Source: Rana temporaria
Lineage: Eukaryota; Chordata; Amphibia; Anura; Ranidae
Assembly (NCBI RefSeq): GCF_905171775.1
Contig: NC_053489.1
Location: 244,348,231-244,412,230 of the forward strand
Direction: 5' to 3'
Length of the DNA: 64,000 nt
In this document: in pieces, positions 1 to 11,590 of the stretch
Position numbering within the stretch: the stretch's first letter is position 1
Layout of the letters: each line of letters opens with the position of its first letter
The notes under the pieces: model-generated
The model's database searches: none
Told to the model about the DNA's origin: nothing
The model's input: only the letters and a program-made list of their open reading frames with translations
Translations under genes and position numbers: made by a program

Positions 1-253
1 AAAGGGATGAACTTCTGTCTGTAAATGAGGTCAGTTTACCACTTAAAGACTAAACCTTTTTTGACACTTTTTTTGCGAGAAAAATTACTTTGAACCCCCA
101 AGCATTTTATATATATATTTTTTTTAGCGGAGACCCTAGAGAATAAAATGGTGGTTGTACAATGTGAAAGATGATGTTAGACCACGAGAATCGCGATCTT
201 TATTCAAAGAACAAAAATTGTGATTCTCATTTTAGCCAGAATCGTGCAGCTCT
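1..253. mobile_element. 3' part of a non-autonomous element, cut by the window edge
   Basis: This segment matches, in the same order, the right-hand part of the element at 12135-14010. Shared features are a CCACTTAAAG stretch, CGGAGACCCTAGAGAATAAAATGG, a GTGAAAGATGATGTTA block and the end GAATCGTGCAGCTCTA. The left part lies outside the window. Confidence 0.6.
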
Positions 254-455
254 ACAGAGTACCTACCTGCAGCTCATCAGAGTACCCGAGTACCTATCTG
301 CAGCCTATCAGATTACCCAAGTAGCTGTCTCCAGCCCATCAAAGTGCCTGAGTACCTATCTGCAAGCTCATCAGATTACCCGAGTGTACCCGTCTCCAGC
401 CCCTCATAGTATCCGAGTACCTATCTGCAGCCTATCAGAGCACCCAACTGCAGCC
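254..455. repeat. degenerate minisatellite, unit ~30-37 bp
   Basis: Repeats of the type CGAGTACCTATCTGCAGCC / CATCAGATTACC recur about six times with variable spacing. It directly abuts the end of the preceding element, and its open frame is a by-product of the tandem repeats. Confidence 0.7.
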
Positions 456-935
456 CATGTCTCATATTATATACGTTGGGGTGTTTGCTTTCCAAAATTG
501 GGTCAATTTGTGGGCAATTCCACTGTCCTGGTGCTTCAGGACCTTCAAAAGTGTGATAGGTAGGAATGAAGTTAGATATGTAATTTATACTCCTAGAATG
601 CCTGATGGTGCGCCCTGCATGTTGGGCCTCTGTATGTGGCTAGGCTGTGTAAAAGTCTCACACATTCTGGTCCACATGTTGGTATCGCCATACTCTGGAC
701 TAGTAGCAGAATGTATTTTGGGGTGTAATTTGTGCTATGTACATGCTATGTGTTAGAAATATATTTTATGAATTGACAACTTTGTGAAAAAGAAAAAACT
801 AAAAATACGTTTTTTTTTCAATTTTCTTTCCACGTTTTCCAAAAACTTCTGGAAAAAAATGTCATGTTCAAAAGACTCATAATGCCTCATAGAATATATA
901 TTGGGGTGTTTGTTTTCCAAAATGGGGTAATTTAA
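456..935. repeat. dispersed frog-type repeat bounded by a duplicated segment
   Basis: The segment TTGGGGTGTTTGCTTTCCAAAA near 475-500 recurs as TTGGGGTGTTTGTTTTCCAAAA near 900-925. Between them is an AAAAGTCTCACACATT...GTATCGCC block that I recognise as dispersed in ranid genomes. No coding potential is evident. Confidence 0.5.
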
Positions 936-1140
936 AAAACCTGCATGGGTTCCCCCTCCAAGAGCATACCAGGCCCTTTGGTCTGGTATGGATTTTAAGG
1001 GGAACCCCTACGCCGAAAAACGGCATGGGGATCCCCCCAAAATCCATACCAGACTCTTATCCGAGCACAGAGGCCAGCCGGTCAGGAAAAGGGGCGGGGA
1101 CGAGCGAGCGTGCCCCCCTCCTGAACCATACCAGAATGAT
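936..1140. repeat. palindromic 'CTGGTATGG' repeat fragment
   Basis: It contains CATACCAGGCCC, GGTCTGGTATGG and, further on, CCATACCAGA, a set of inverted short blocks. The same family occurs at 28056-28265 and, as a long palindrome, at 56268-57110. Confidence 0.6.
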
Positions 1141-1257
1141 TCAGCTGTGCAGGTTGGGCAAGTACCCATTACTGTTGGCTGTGATCAATCATAGCCGGCA
1201 TTTCAGTATACTCAGAAGTCAGCAACTCTAGCTGTCAAAAAAAAAAAAAAAACAGCC

Positions 1258-2212
1258 ATAATCACTTAAGCCCCGGACCAAAATGCAGCTAAAGGCCCAG
1301 GCCAGGTTTTGCGATTCGGCACTGCGACGAGGCTCCCAAACAAAATTGATGTCCTTTTTTTTCCCCACAAATAGAGCTTTCTTTTGGTGGTATTTGATCA
1401 CCTCTGCGGTTTTTATTTTTTGCGATATAAACAAAAATAGAGCGACAATTTTGAAAAAAATGCAATATTTTTTACTTTTTGCTATAATAAATATCCCCCA
1501 AACATTATAAACATTTTTTTTCCTCAGTTTAGACCGATACATATTCTTCTACCTATTTTTGGTAAAAAAAAAAAATCGCAATAAGCGTTTATCGATTGGT
1601 TTGCGCAAAATTTATAGCGTTTACAAAATAGGGGATAATTTTATTGCATTGTTATTAATTTTTTTTTTTTACTACTTTTTTTACTACTAATGGCGGCGAT
1701 CAGTGATTTTTTTGTGACTGCAACATTATGGCGGACAATTCAGACAATTTTGACACATTTTTGGGACCATTGTCATTTTCACAGCAAAAAATGCATTTAA
1801 ATTGCATTGTTTATGGTGAAAATGACAGTTGCAGTTTGGGAGTTAACCACAGGGGGCGCTGAAGGAGTTATGTTTCACCTAGTGTGTGTTTACAACTGTA
1901 GGGGGGTGTGGCTGTAGGTCTGACGTCATTGATCGAGTCTCCCTATAAAAGGGATCACACGATCGATGCGCCGCCATAGTGAAGCACGGGGAAGCCATGT
2001 TTGCATACAGCTCTCCCCGTTCTTCAGCTCCGGGGAGCGATCGCGAGGGGGCGGCTAGAAACGAATAGCCGTGCCCTCATCCCGGATCGCTCCCACACAA
2101 TTTCCGACCGCCGCATGTACCGGGAAAGGCAGGGACGTACATGTACGCCCATATGCCTGTACGTGCAATTCTGTGGACGTATATATACATGCGGCGGTCG
2201 TTAAGCGGTTAA
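1258..2212. mobile_element. TTAA-flanked non-autonomous element, copy 1 (~955 bp)
   Basis: It starts with ATCACTTAAGCCCCGGACC and ends with CGTTAAGCGGTTAA. It is collinear with the copy at 4596-5586: the same AGAGCTTTCTTTTGGTGGTA block, an internal hairpin around the TGTCATTTTCACAGCAAAAA arm and a GGGGAGCGATCGCGA block. The left TTAA is mutated. Ends and TTAA target suggest a piggyBac-type MITE. There is no transposase. Confidence 0.75.
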
Positions 2213-2552
2213 TCAGTGTTTATAAATAAAACTGCTCCAAATGGAGTTTATGCAAACAAACAAGCAGGCCCGTTTTACTCCCTTTGCCACCCCAAGGCCA
2301 GGTCCTTTAATGCCGCCCCCCCCCCCCATCACTCCAATGGGGGGGCGATGCGAGGGGGGTAAGCGATCTTTCGCAGACAATGACTGGTGTAAGTGCTTCA
2401 ATCATTCTGGCACCATGGTTGTTATGGTGTCAGGATGATTGAAATGCATTATTTCTATCATTACATTGTAATATAACATGAAATAGTTCAACTCACTATA
2501 AAGCAGAATGAGTGGGAGCCCTGAGCGTGTCACTTGTCACCGTTGCTTGTCA
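2213..2552. repeat. hairpin repeat near 2398-2447 in otherwise unassigned DNA
   Basis: TCAATCATTCTGGCACCATGG and TGGTGTCAGGATGATTGA form an inverted pair. A second copy of the same hairpin sits at 16577-16622 inside another element. Nothing else in this stretch is identifiable. Confidence 0.5.
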
Positions 2553-2903
2553 CCAAATGGGAATGTCACTTGCCATGCTGCCTGCCACCAGATGGGGATG
2601 TCACTTGCCACGCTGCCTGCCACCAGATGGGGATGTCACGTGCCACGTTGCCTGCCACCAGATGGGAATGTCACTTGCCACGCTGCCTGCCACCAGATGG
2701 GGATGTCACTTGCCACGCTGCCTGCCACCAGATGGGGATGTCACTTGCCATGCTGCCTGCCACCAGATGGGGATGTCACTTGCCATGCTGCCTGCCACCA
2801 GATGGGGATGTCACTTGCCATGCTGCCTGCCACCAGATGGGGATGTCACTTCCCATGCTGCCTGCCACCAGATGGGAATGTCACTTGCCACACTGCCTGC
2901 TAG
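2553..2903. repeat. 35-bp minisatellite, ~10 copies
   Basis: The unit is CACCAGATGGGGATGTCAC followed by TTGCCATGCTGCCTGC (35 bp), with a few A/G and C/T variants. Because 35 is not a multiple of 3 and the unit has no stop on this strand, all three forward frames stay open. The open frames are therefore artefacts. Confidence 0.95.
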
Positions 2904-4595
2904 CAGAATGGGGATTGCCACAGTTACCTGGGTGCCACCCAAAAAGTACCAGTTTGTCACTAATTGCATGTAAAATCAAGCCCCCCCAGCATTGCAGAGT
3001 ACTTGCAGCCAGGTACAGTGCCGTCAGCCTCTCCTCTCTCGCACGGGGAAACTAGCTACAGGTGAACCGTAAAACAGAGGCACATGAGAGTGAGAGATGA
3101 AGGTGAGGGCGGGTGGTGAGAGATGACGTCATTCTCTCTCTTCTGTGTCGCGCAGCCTGTAAGGGCAGAGGTTGTAACAGCAGTGCGGGCAATGAGAGAA
3201 TCTCTCTCCGCCGCTGCACGGCCTGCACCGCTGAAAAATTACACACAGTGCCGCCCCGAGGCCTGGCTTTGTTGGCCTTGTGGGAAATCCAGCCCTGCAT
3301 ACAAGGTAACATAGTTACTTTTGTATCTTTCTGTTCATTCATCTGCAGATTAAAGAGAGGAAATTAGATCTGCAGATGATGTCAGATATAACAACCTGAC
3401 CACTCACATTTTTCTTTTTTAAATAAAATATTCCTCTGTTTAACCCTTATATTAACCCTTGGCTTACTCTAAGCAATCCTAATTACCTCTATAGTCTTCT
3501 TCTCTCATCAACTATTATTTTCATGCTGATTTTTTTTTTTGTTTGTTTCTATTTTATTAAAATATTAATATCTAAACCAATTAAAAAAAATCCCAAAATT
3601 GAAAAAAAAAAAAAAAAACGCCATTATTTCATCAAGTCCCTTTGCCGCATTGGTAAACTGAACTCGTACTTTTCTCATTTACAGATTCCTCTGAATGAAT
3701 GATTGAGCTGAGCGGGTTGGGCAAGCACCTCTGACTTCAGTTTGAGTGTGGTAGAGCAGCATTCAGAGAACTGGCTAAACATTTTAGCAATGAGTGATCC
3801 TTCTGGCTCACCTATCAACACTGTTTTTGTGGATGTAAGAATCGGTCAGATTTCTTTTACTCAGCTCGCCGGCTGAAGAAAACGTTTACTATATGGCCAG
3901 CTTTAACAAGTACTGATGACACAGAATGGACTATGATTCCCCCCCCCCCCCCCCCAAAAAGTCAGAATTGGCAAGTCCCTTTGTTCTGCTCCACTTAAAA
4001 AAAAAAAAAATATGTCTTGTATTGAACTGCATGTAATCATTTATATGTAGTATGCTGCCATCTAGTGGTGGTTTAATGATATTGCAATCTGTTTACTAAT
4101 GTGATTTTGGTATCTACTCTGTCTTTCCCTGTTTAGTGCTAGTTGGTTTAGGCCTAGCTAGACCCTCCCCACTTCATCCATGTTCCCTCAATCAGTGCTA
4201 GTTATGCACAGAGACTGGGCTTGGGAAAGTCATTGTCTTCTTACACTTCAAAAGACTGGAAAACCATCAGCTGTACTACAATTATCAGAATTAAAATTGT
4301 GTTGTATTTACCTTGCGTCTTCTTGAAGAGTGGAAGATTGCCTGTGGATGGTGCCAAATCAGAACATGACCATACTATCTGGACACACTGGGGCTAAGGC
4401 GGTATGTCAATACATAAAGTGCCATTTGAAACAGAACACCCCACTTTTATAATCTGTTTCATTTGATATTATAGGAGTGCTGCATATTTTTTCCACCTTA
4501 TTTAATCCATTTTTAAAATCAAATGCATCATAGAGAGTCAGTTTAAAAGTGCATCAATGGTATAGTACACTGTAAGAGAAACAGTAAAAGCGATG
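2904..4595. other. intergenic DNA with no recognisable gene
   Basis: Only homopolymer tracts (C-run at ~3940-3955, A-runs near 3602 and 3997) and moderate AT-richness are visible. No splice-flanked conserved segment was found on either strand. Confidence 0.5.
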
Positions 4596-5586
4596 TTAAC
4601 CACTTAAGCCCCGGACCAAAATGCTGCCTAAAGACCCAAGGGGTTTTCACAGTTCGGGACTGCGTCGCTTTAACAGACAATTGCGCGGTCGTGCGACGTG
4701 GCTCCCAAACAAAATTGGCGTCTTTTTTTTCCCACAAATAGAGCTTTCTTTTGGTGGTACTTGATCACCTCTGCGGTTTTTATTTTTTGCGCTATAAACA
4801 AAAATAGAGCGACAATTTTGAGAAAAATGCAATATTTTTTACTTTTTGCTATAATAAATATCCCCCAAAAACATATATAACATTTTTTTTCCCTCAGTTT
4901 AGGCCGATACGTATTCTTCTACCTATTTTTGGTAAAAAAAAAAATCGCAATAATCATTTATCGGTTGGTTTGCGCAAAATTTATAGTGTTTACAAAATAG
5001 GGGATAGTTTTTTTTTTTTTACTACTAATGGCGGCGATCAGCGATTTTTTTCGTGACTGCGACATTATGGCAGACACTTCGGACAATTTTGACACATTTT
5101 TGGGACAATTGTCATTTTCACAGCAAAAAATGCATTTAAATTGCATTCTTTATTGTGAAAATGACAGTTGCAGTTTGGGAGTTAAACACAGGGGGCGCTG
5201 TAACATTTAGGGATCACTGTGTATGTGTTTACTAGTGTAGGGGGGTGTGGCTGTAGGAATGATGTCATCGATCGTGTCTTCCCTATAAATAGGATGACGC
5301 GATCGATGCGCCGACACAGTGAAGCACGGAGAAGCCGTGTTTACACACGGCTCTCCCCGTTCTTCAGCTCCGGGGAGCGATCGCGATGGAGCGGCTATAA
5401 ACGAATAGCCGCGCCGTCGTCCCGGATCGCTCCTGAAGCCACGGGGACCGCCGCATGTACCGGGGGGGGGGGGTCCCGATCGGACCCCCGACCCACGTCA
5501 AGCAGGGCACGTATATATACGTTGATGTGCCTGCCTGTGCCATTCTGCTGACGTATATGTACATGAGGCGGTCCTTAAGTGGTTAA
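4596..5586. mobile_element. TTAA-flanked non-autonomous element, copy 2 (complete, 991 bp)
   Basis: Perfect TTAA on both sides (4596-4599 and 5583-5586) with inverted ends TTAACCACTTAAG / CTTAAGTGGTTAA. It is collinear with copy 1. It contains a T-run, a hairpin near 5110-5165 and a GC-rich GGAGCGATCGCGA block. There is no intact frame. Confidence 0.85.
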
Positions 5587-5675
5587 ACAAATTTGAAATG
5601 GCATTTTTGATAGAATGACACTTTGTTTCAATAACTGAATATGACTTATAGAATAAAACAGACTAGCTACTATTC

Positions 5676-6475
5676 TGGGGCCATTTGGGAATGTTTGACC
5701 ATTCTTCCAGAAGCGCATTTGTGAGGTCAGGCACTTATGTTGGACGATAAGGCCTGGCTCGCAGTCTCCATTCTAATTCATCCCTAAGTGAGTGAGTGAG
5801 AAACTTATATAGCGCAGCACATGTGAACTGAATCGCCTCAGGTCGTTCTAAGGTGTTCTATTGGGTTGAGGTCAGGACTCTGTGAAGGCCAGTCAAAGTT
5901 CCTCCACCCCAAACTATCTCATCTATGTTTTTATGGACCTTGCTTCATGCACTTGTCCAAGTCATTATGGGGGATTATGGTGTGTTTTTCAGGGGCTGGG
6001 CTTGGCTCCTTAGTTCCAGTGAAGGCAATTCTTAAAGCATCAGCATACCAAGTCATTTTGGACAATTTCATGCTCCCAACTTTGTGGGAACAGTTTGGGG
6101 ATGGCCCCTTCCTGTTCCAACATGACTGCGCACCAGTCTACAAAGCAAGGTCCATAAAGACGTGGATGAGCGAGTTTGGGGTGGAGGAACTTGACGGCCT
6201 GACCTCAACCCAACAGAAACCTTTGGGATGAATTAGAATGGAGACTGTGAGCCAGGCCTTCTCATCCACCTCAATACCTGACCTCACAAATGGGCTTTTG
6301 GAAGAATAGTCAAACATTCCCATAGACAGACACACTCCTAAACCTTGAAAAGAGTTGAAGCTGTTATAGCTGCAAAGGGTGGCCCAACTCAATATTGAAC
6401 CCTACAGACTAAGACTGGGATGCCATTAAAGTTCATGTGCGTGTAAAGGCAGGCGTGCTAATACTTTTGGTAACG
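5676..6475. mobile_element. fold-back composite of two decayed Tc1-type transposon fragments
   Basis: 5676-5965 reads as Tc1 transposase C-terminal sequence on the minus strand. It is interrupted near 5787-5851 by a short GTGAGTGAGTGAGAAAC insert. 6060-6475 is the same region on the plus strand: HDCAP, KARSIKTWMSEFGVEEL, then a frameshifted LNP-type DDE region and a CTAATACTTTTGG end. Both halves carry frameshifts and stops and are inactive. Confidence 0.8.
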
Positions 6476-6660
6476 GTGTATTTTTAGATGAACAAGCTAA
6501 AACTATGCAAAGCCATTTTAAATATTTCATCCAATTCCCTTTTCAAGAATCCTGAAAACACTGGTTTCAGACAATGTAAATTGTATTATTCGTACAAAGT
6601 TAATGCTGCCACCTTCTGATCAAATCTGAGAGGTACATCTGAGCAGTGAAAATATGTTAG

Positions 6661-7029
6661 ACCCCTTTCACACTGAGGAGTTTTTCAAGCGCTTTTGCAT
6701 TAAAAACAAGCACCTGTAAAGCTCACGAAAACAGCTTCCCATTAAAATCAATGAATGCTTTAACACTGGGGCAGTGCGCTGGCGGGAAGGTGAAAACGCC
6801 TGCAAACAGCATCTGTGGAGCATGTTTGGAGAGCTAAAAAAAGTGCCTCCATTGAAATGAATGGGAAGAGTCTGAAAAGCTCTTCAAAATGGTTCTTGCA
6901 GCAGTTTTTGAGTGACGTGACCTTAAAAAAAAAAAAAAACATCGCCAACTCCTTAAAAGTGTCTGAAACGCGCTGAAAAAGCAATTGCCGTTTTATAGGC
7001 AGTTTTCAAGCCTCACAGTGTGAAAGGGA
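6661..7029. mobile_element. MITE with CCCTTTCACACTG ends
   Basis: Inverted ends are ACCCCTTTCACACTGAGGAG and CCTCACAGTGTGAAAGGG. The interior has inverted AAGCGCTTTTG/GCGCTGAAAAAGC-like blocks and no coding capacity. Confidence 0.7.
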
Positions 7030-7565
7030 ACAAAACAGATTACAGCGCACACATACAGAAATTACATTTAAATACTGCAAGGCTATTAAAGCACCTGAAA
7101 AGATAAAAAAAATATGGGGATTAAGTCACACCATATGGCCATATAGTGCGAAGTCCACTACTGCATCAAAGTACCCCATTATCAGTGGGTCCTACACTAT
7201 TCACAGAATGAAAGGTCCTGCATCTCAACCATGGGCGACAAACTCCTCTTTATTTAGAGGAGATCTATAAAGGACTCCTCCTATAACACAAGTGGACACT
7301 AATAAGAGGTAATGAATGGGGGGGATGGGGTGCTCCGGTCCAAGGGATCTGGTCAGGACCCTTACAATTTACAAACAGACTTGGGGGCACATCCTAAAAA
7401 TGCGTTTACATTCAAGATGGTGCTTTGACGCAGTAGTGGGCATTGCACTATATGACCATATAGTGTGACCAAAACCCATATTTTTGAATATGTTCAGGTG
7501 TTTTAAATAGCCTTGCAGGATTCAAATATCATTTTTGTATGTGTGCGCTGTAATCGATTTTGTTC
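7029..7565. mobile_element. long palindromic MITE, ~130-bp arms
   Basis: The left arm (GATTACAGCGCACACATAC ... CCATATAGTGCGAAGTCCAC) and the right arm (GTGGGCATTGCACTATATGACC ... GTATGTGTGCGCTGTAATC) are reverse complements over roughly 130 bp. The unpaired centre is ~7210-7400. Confidence 0.8.
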
Positions 7566-8148
7566 TGTTTGCGATCTTATAGCAGCCAGGGCCAGATTAA
7601 GAACACCATGGGCCTGGTGCTGAGGATTTTGGTGGGGCCTTTTATAAATAATAAATAAATGCGTGGGAATGACATCAACGCAGCCCAACCAAGGCAAGTG
7701 ACCAAAAGGCACAGAACCCAGAAGGAAGACCGGGTGAAGATGGAAGCGCCCGGGCCCCACCGGATTGATCACAGCGCAGCACTGGAGGGCTCAGTCTGAA
7801 AATGTAAGTGTACCCTAATGTGCCAATATGCTGTGCATACTTGTACATTGTGGCATAACCTACCCCAGGGCCTCTAAAAAGTAGTAATGTCAGGAAAGTT
7901 TACTACCACTTCATAGTTGCCAACATTTGAAAAAAAATTCCAGGGACACTTTGCAGCACAGCTATTAAGCTCCCAAACCAAGTCGCGAACATGCCGCCGC
8001 GCTCGCGACCAATGGCTCTGCATCTTAAAGGGGACATACCTGGACGCCCATGTACGCAGCCGTGCCATTCTGTCGCCGTACATCGTCGTGCGGCGGTTGG
8101 CAAGCCGCTACACAACTCTACACTTCCTTTATACAATTCTACAAATAT
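7566..8148. repeat. mixed repeat fragments, no gene
   Basis: CAGGGCCAGATTAAGAACACC near 7587 resembles a hAT-like terminus; a similar terminus in the other orientation occurs at ~14480-14494. From ~7912 a CATAGTTGCCAACATT terminus begins, with possible partner ends at ~10035-10048 and a fragment at ~10133. Confidence 0.4.
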
Positions 8149-8610
8149 ACTTATAAGTGCAATGGTAAAACCTATAAAATAATATCCAGTGCAAATCAAC
8201 CAATGTATTGCAATATAGTAGTGATGGTGTCACCCCCTCTGCAAAAATATTTAGAGAAATTGCAGAGCTTCAATGTGCAAATAATTGTGAAACCCCCTAC
8301 ATACAATATTATTTAACAGTGATGCAAATCAACACGTGTATTAGGACATAGTAGTGATGGTGTCACCCTCTCTGCAGAAGGTAAGACTTATTGCAGAGCT
8401 GCAATGTGCAAAATCATAATAAAATGTACAATTGATGTACATATTTTATTAGGATTATATATAGGGGGTTTCACCACTATTTGCACATTGCAGCTCTGCA
8501 ATGTTTCCTACCATTTGCAGAGGGGGTGACACCATCACTACTATATTGCAATACATTGATTGATTTGCACGGGATATTATTTTATAGGTTTTACCATTAC
8601 ACTTATAAGT
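8149..8610. mobile_element. palindromic MITE with ACTTATAAGT ends and an internal duplication
   Basis: The element is bounded by ACTTATAAGT on both sides. The left arm (AAAACCTATAAAATAATATCC ... GTGATGGTGTCACCCC) is inverted on the right (GGGGGTGACACCATCAC ... ATATTATTTTATAGGTTTT). The left arm's GTGATGGTGTCACC block is repeated at ~8352-8367. Confidence 0.8.
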
Positions 8611-10379
8611 CCATTTGCCAACTAGCTGACAAGATTCTCTTATTGCTTTTGAGTTTTTTTGGGGGGTTGTATGGTTGTTTTACTTGATTTGTTATTTCCT
8701 CTGTATACTGGTAACCACTGGCCCAGCATATTGGTGGTCAGTGTGTCCCCTCTGTATGCTGGTGGTCAGTGTGCCCCATGTATGCTGGTGCTACGTGCAG
8801 GAGGATTCTACGTGCAGGGTCCAGGAGGATGCTATGTGCAGAGTGCAAGGCTCAGGCGCATGCAATGCACAGAGTGCAAGGCTCAGGCATAGAGTGCAGA
8901 GCTCAGGAGTGCGTTGTACAGAGTGCAGGGCTCTGATCATATTATAGTGACTTCTCTTTAGCAGGAATGGCCATAGATGGATTGAAACTCATCCTTGGTG
9001 AACCAGCTGTATTTCCATTCATGTCCAGACTTCGTAGCTCCTGTGTAAAATCCCTGTTGTTTTCTGATGCCTGGGGAGCTGGGGAACACACTAAGCCTCC
9101 ATATACATGAGTTGTTTAGGCCCATTCAGACATGTGTGCCCATGTGCAGGGCTCTCTTGTGCATTGTGTGCCCCCTGTGCCAGTGTTCTATTCATTTCTT
9201 TTGGGACCCAAACCTGCATGTCATATTAGAATAGAGGCTATGTGAATGCAACCTCATGTCCCAGTAGAAATGAATGGGGTGCTGACACAGGGATGCACAT
9301 AATGTTCATGCATCCCCATGCTGATAAGATAGCCCTGCATGGAATCCACATGTCTGTGCCTCATCTTAAGAAGTCCTTAATAAAAAAAAGAATCAGAAAG
9401 AACAGTTGTCTTCACAGCTAGAACTGTGTAATCATGCCTGAAAGGTTACCTGTTAGCTGAGTAGTGGAAGCCTCAGCAGCACAGAGACGCCACTCACTTT
9501 GCAGTAGAACTGGAGAGGAGGGGACCCGAGGGAAAGAGCACAGGAGGGGAGGGGTCACCTCCACATTGTCCAGAGAAGGGAGGAAATCAACAGGAGGCTA
9601 GGGGGCAGAGCTGGTGATGTCACACAGACATCGGACACTCTGAAAGCAGGAGTGATAGAAATCAATGGAGAGGGAAAGAGAGGCTGCTGTCCGGGCAAGC
9701 AGAGGAGCAGGAAAGCTGTATGTACAGTATCTGGAACCATAGGAAAGCATTGATATGCTTTCCCAACCCCATGCGCCCCGCCCACTCCACTCTACTGTTG
9801 CTCAGGGACTAGCACTGTGCAGGCAGGGGGCGATCTAGCCTACACACAGGAACACACAGCGCCGCCCACCATCCGAATTAGCCAATCGGACGACAGACAC
9901 CAGCAGGCCAGCTCTGACTGTTTTACAACTCTGGAAGCCGCACCTGCTTTCCCCACTAGCCGGGACAAGTCCCGGCAGGCTAAATTAGCCGGGACTAGGT
10001 CCCAAATGACGGGACTGTCCCTTTAAAAACGGGACAGTTGGCAAGTATGCCACTTTAATATCACAGGATCCCAGGAGCCTCTCATGGGGCCCCCTACTGA
10101 CCCAGTGGCCCTTGGGCAGTGCCTTAGTGCATAGTTGCCAACATTTAAAAAATATTTTCATGGACACTTTTTTATACAAGTGCTATATTTAGAGTAGCTG
10201 AGATCCCCGATGTTCGTCTATACATCATAGTAGTAATCACAAAATTAAATGAGTACAAATAATGGGGCAGAACAAATATGAGGACTGAGATTTCCTTTAG
10301 TTGAACTAACACAAGTGTGCCCATTCTAGAGCTGGTAACATTGAGGGTATTCAGTATCATTTTAAAGAACTGTTTTTGT
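8611..10379. repeat. short tandem repeats and repeat termini, no gene
   Basis: 8715-8790 holds ~3 units of TATGCTGGTGGTCAGTGTG. 8845-8935 holds ~4 units of CAGAGTGCAAGGCTCAGG. ~9945-10048 is a GGGACAAGTCCCGG-rich terminus ending in GGGACAGTTGGCAAGTATG. Nothing conserved was seen elsewhere. Confidence 0.5.
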
Positions 10380-11590
10380 GGGTAAGAGACATAGGGGAGG
10401 AGTATGGGCGGTATATAAGTGGGAAGTATGTGCAGGTGAGGGAGAGGAATGTGGAGGGTCTAACTTTGGGCACTATGTACAGGAGAGGAAGGTGGAGGGT
10501 ATGACAGTGAGCAGTACGTACAGGAGAGGAGTGCGAAGGGTACGGCAAAAGACACTATGTACAGGAGAGGAGTGTGAAGGGTATGACAGTGGGCAGTATG
10601 TACAGGAGAAGAGTGTGGAGGGTATGACAGTGAGCAGTAAGTACAGGAGAGAAGTGTGGAGGGTACGACAGTGGGCAGTATGTACAGGTGAGAAGTGTAT
10701 GACAGCAGGCACCATGTACAGGAAAGGAGTGTGAAGGGTATGACAGTGGGCAATATGTACAGGAGAGGAGTGTGGGTGTATGACAGAGGGTAATATGTAC
10801 CAGAGAGAAGTGTGGAGGGTATAATGGGGCAGTATGTACAGGAGAGGGGTGTGGAGGGTATGACAGTGGGCACTATGTATAGGAGAGGAGTGTGGAGGGT
10901 ATGACAGTGGGCACTATGTATAGGAGAGGAGTGTGGAGGGTGTGACCGTGGGCACTATGTACAGGAGAGGAGTGTGGAGGGTGTGACCGTGGGCACTATG
11001 TACAGGAGAGAAGTGTATGACAGCAGGCACTATGTACAGGAGAGGAGTGTGAAGGGTATGACAGTGGGCAGTATGTACAGGAGAGGAGTGTGGGGGTATG
11101 ACAGAGGGTAGTATGTACCAGGGAGAAGTGTGGAGGGTATGATGGGGCAGTATGTACAGGAGAGGAGTGTGGAGGGTATGACAGTGGGCAGTATGTACAG
11201 GACAGAAGTGTGGAGGGTATGAAAGTGGGCACTATGTATAGGAGAGGAGTGTGGAGGATATGACAGTGAACAGTATGTACAGGAGAGGAGTGTGGAGGGT
11301 ATGACAGTGGGCATTATGTATAGGAGAGAAGTATGGAGGGTATGACAGTGGGCACTATGTATAAGAGAGGATTGTGGAGGGTGCGACAGTGGGCACTATG
11401 TACAGGAGAGAAATGTATGACAGCAGGCACTATGTACAGGAGAAGAGTGTAAAGGGTATGACAGTGGGCGCTATGTATAGGAGAGGAGTGTGGAGGGTAT
11501 GACAGTGGGCACTATGTACAGGAGAGGAGTGTGTAGGGTATGACAGTGGGTACTAGGTATAGGGGAGAAGTGTGGAGAGTATGACAAGGA
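10380..11590. repeat. ~41-bp minisatellite, ~29 copies, with higher-order structure
   Basis: The unit is approximately GTATGACAGTGGGCACTATG followed by TACAGGAGAGGAGTGTGGAGG. Variant units (GACAGCAGGC, CAGAGGGTA, GATGGGGCAGT) recur in the same order, revealing duplicated multi-unit blocks. Open frames on both strands are by-products. Confidence 0.92.

Noticed and set aside
2508..3055. Overlapping 131-173-codon forward frames rich in Cys/His (zinc-finger-like look)
   Set aside because: All three frames are open only because a stop-free 35-bp unit is tandemly repeated; there is no consistent C2H2 spacing.
5866..6231. 121-codon plus-strand frame as an intact gene
   Set aside because: It is the chimeric translation of the Tc1 fold-back, crossing from antisense into sense transposase sequence.
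7983..8100. GC-rich CGCGAACATGCCGCCGCGCTCGCG-like patch as a promoter
   Set aside because: It sits inside repeat-derived DNA with no adjacent gene; similar CGCCGTACATCGTCGTGCGGCGG text resembles the TTAA-element interiors.
10460..11314. Minus-strand Ser/Thr/Pro/Cys-rich repeat frames
   Set aside because: Translations of the ~41-bp minisatellite; the frames shift between units.
10380..11590. CRISPR-like array
   Set aside because: Units are contiguous tandem repeats without unique spacers, in a vertebrate genome.
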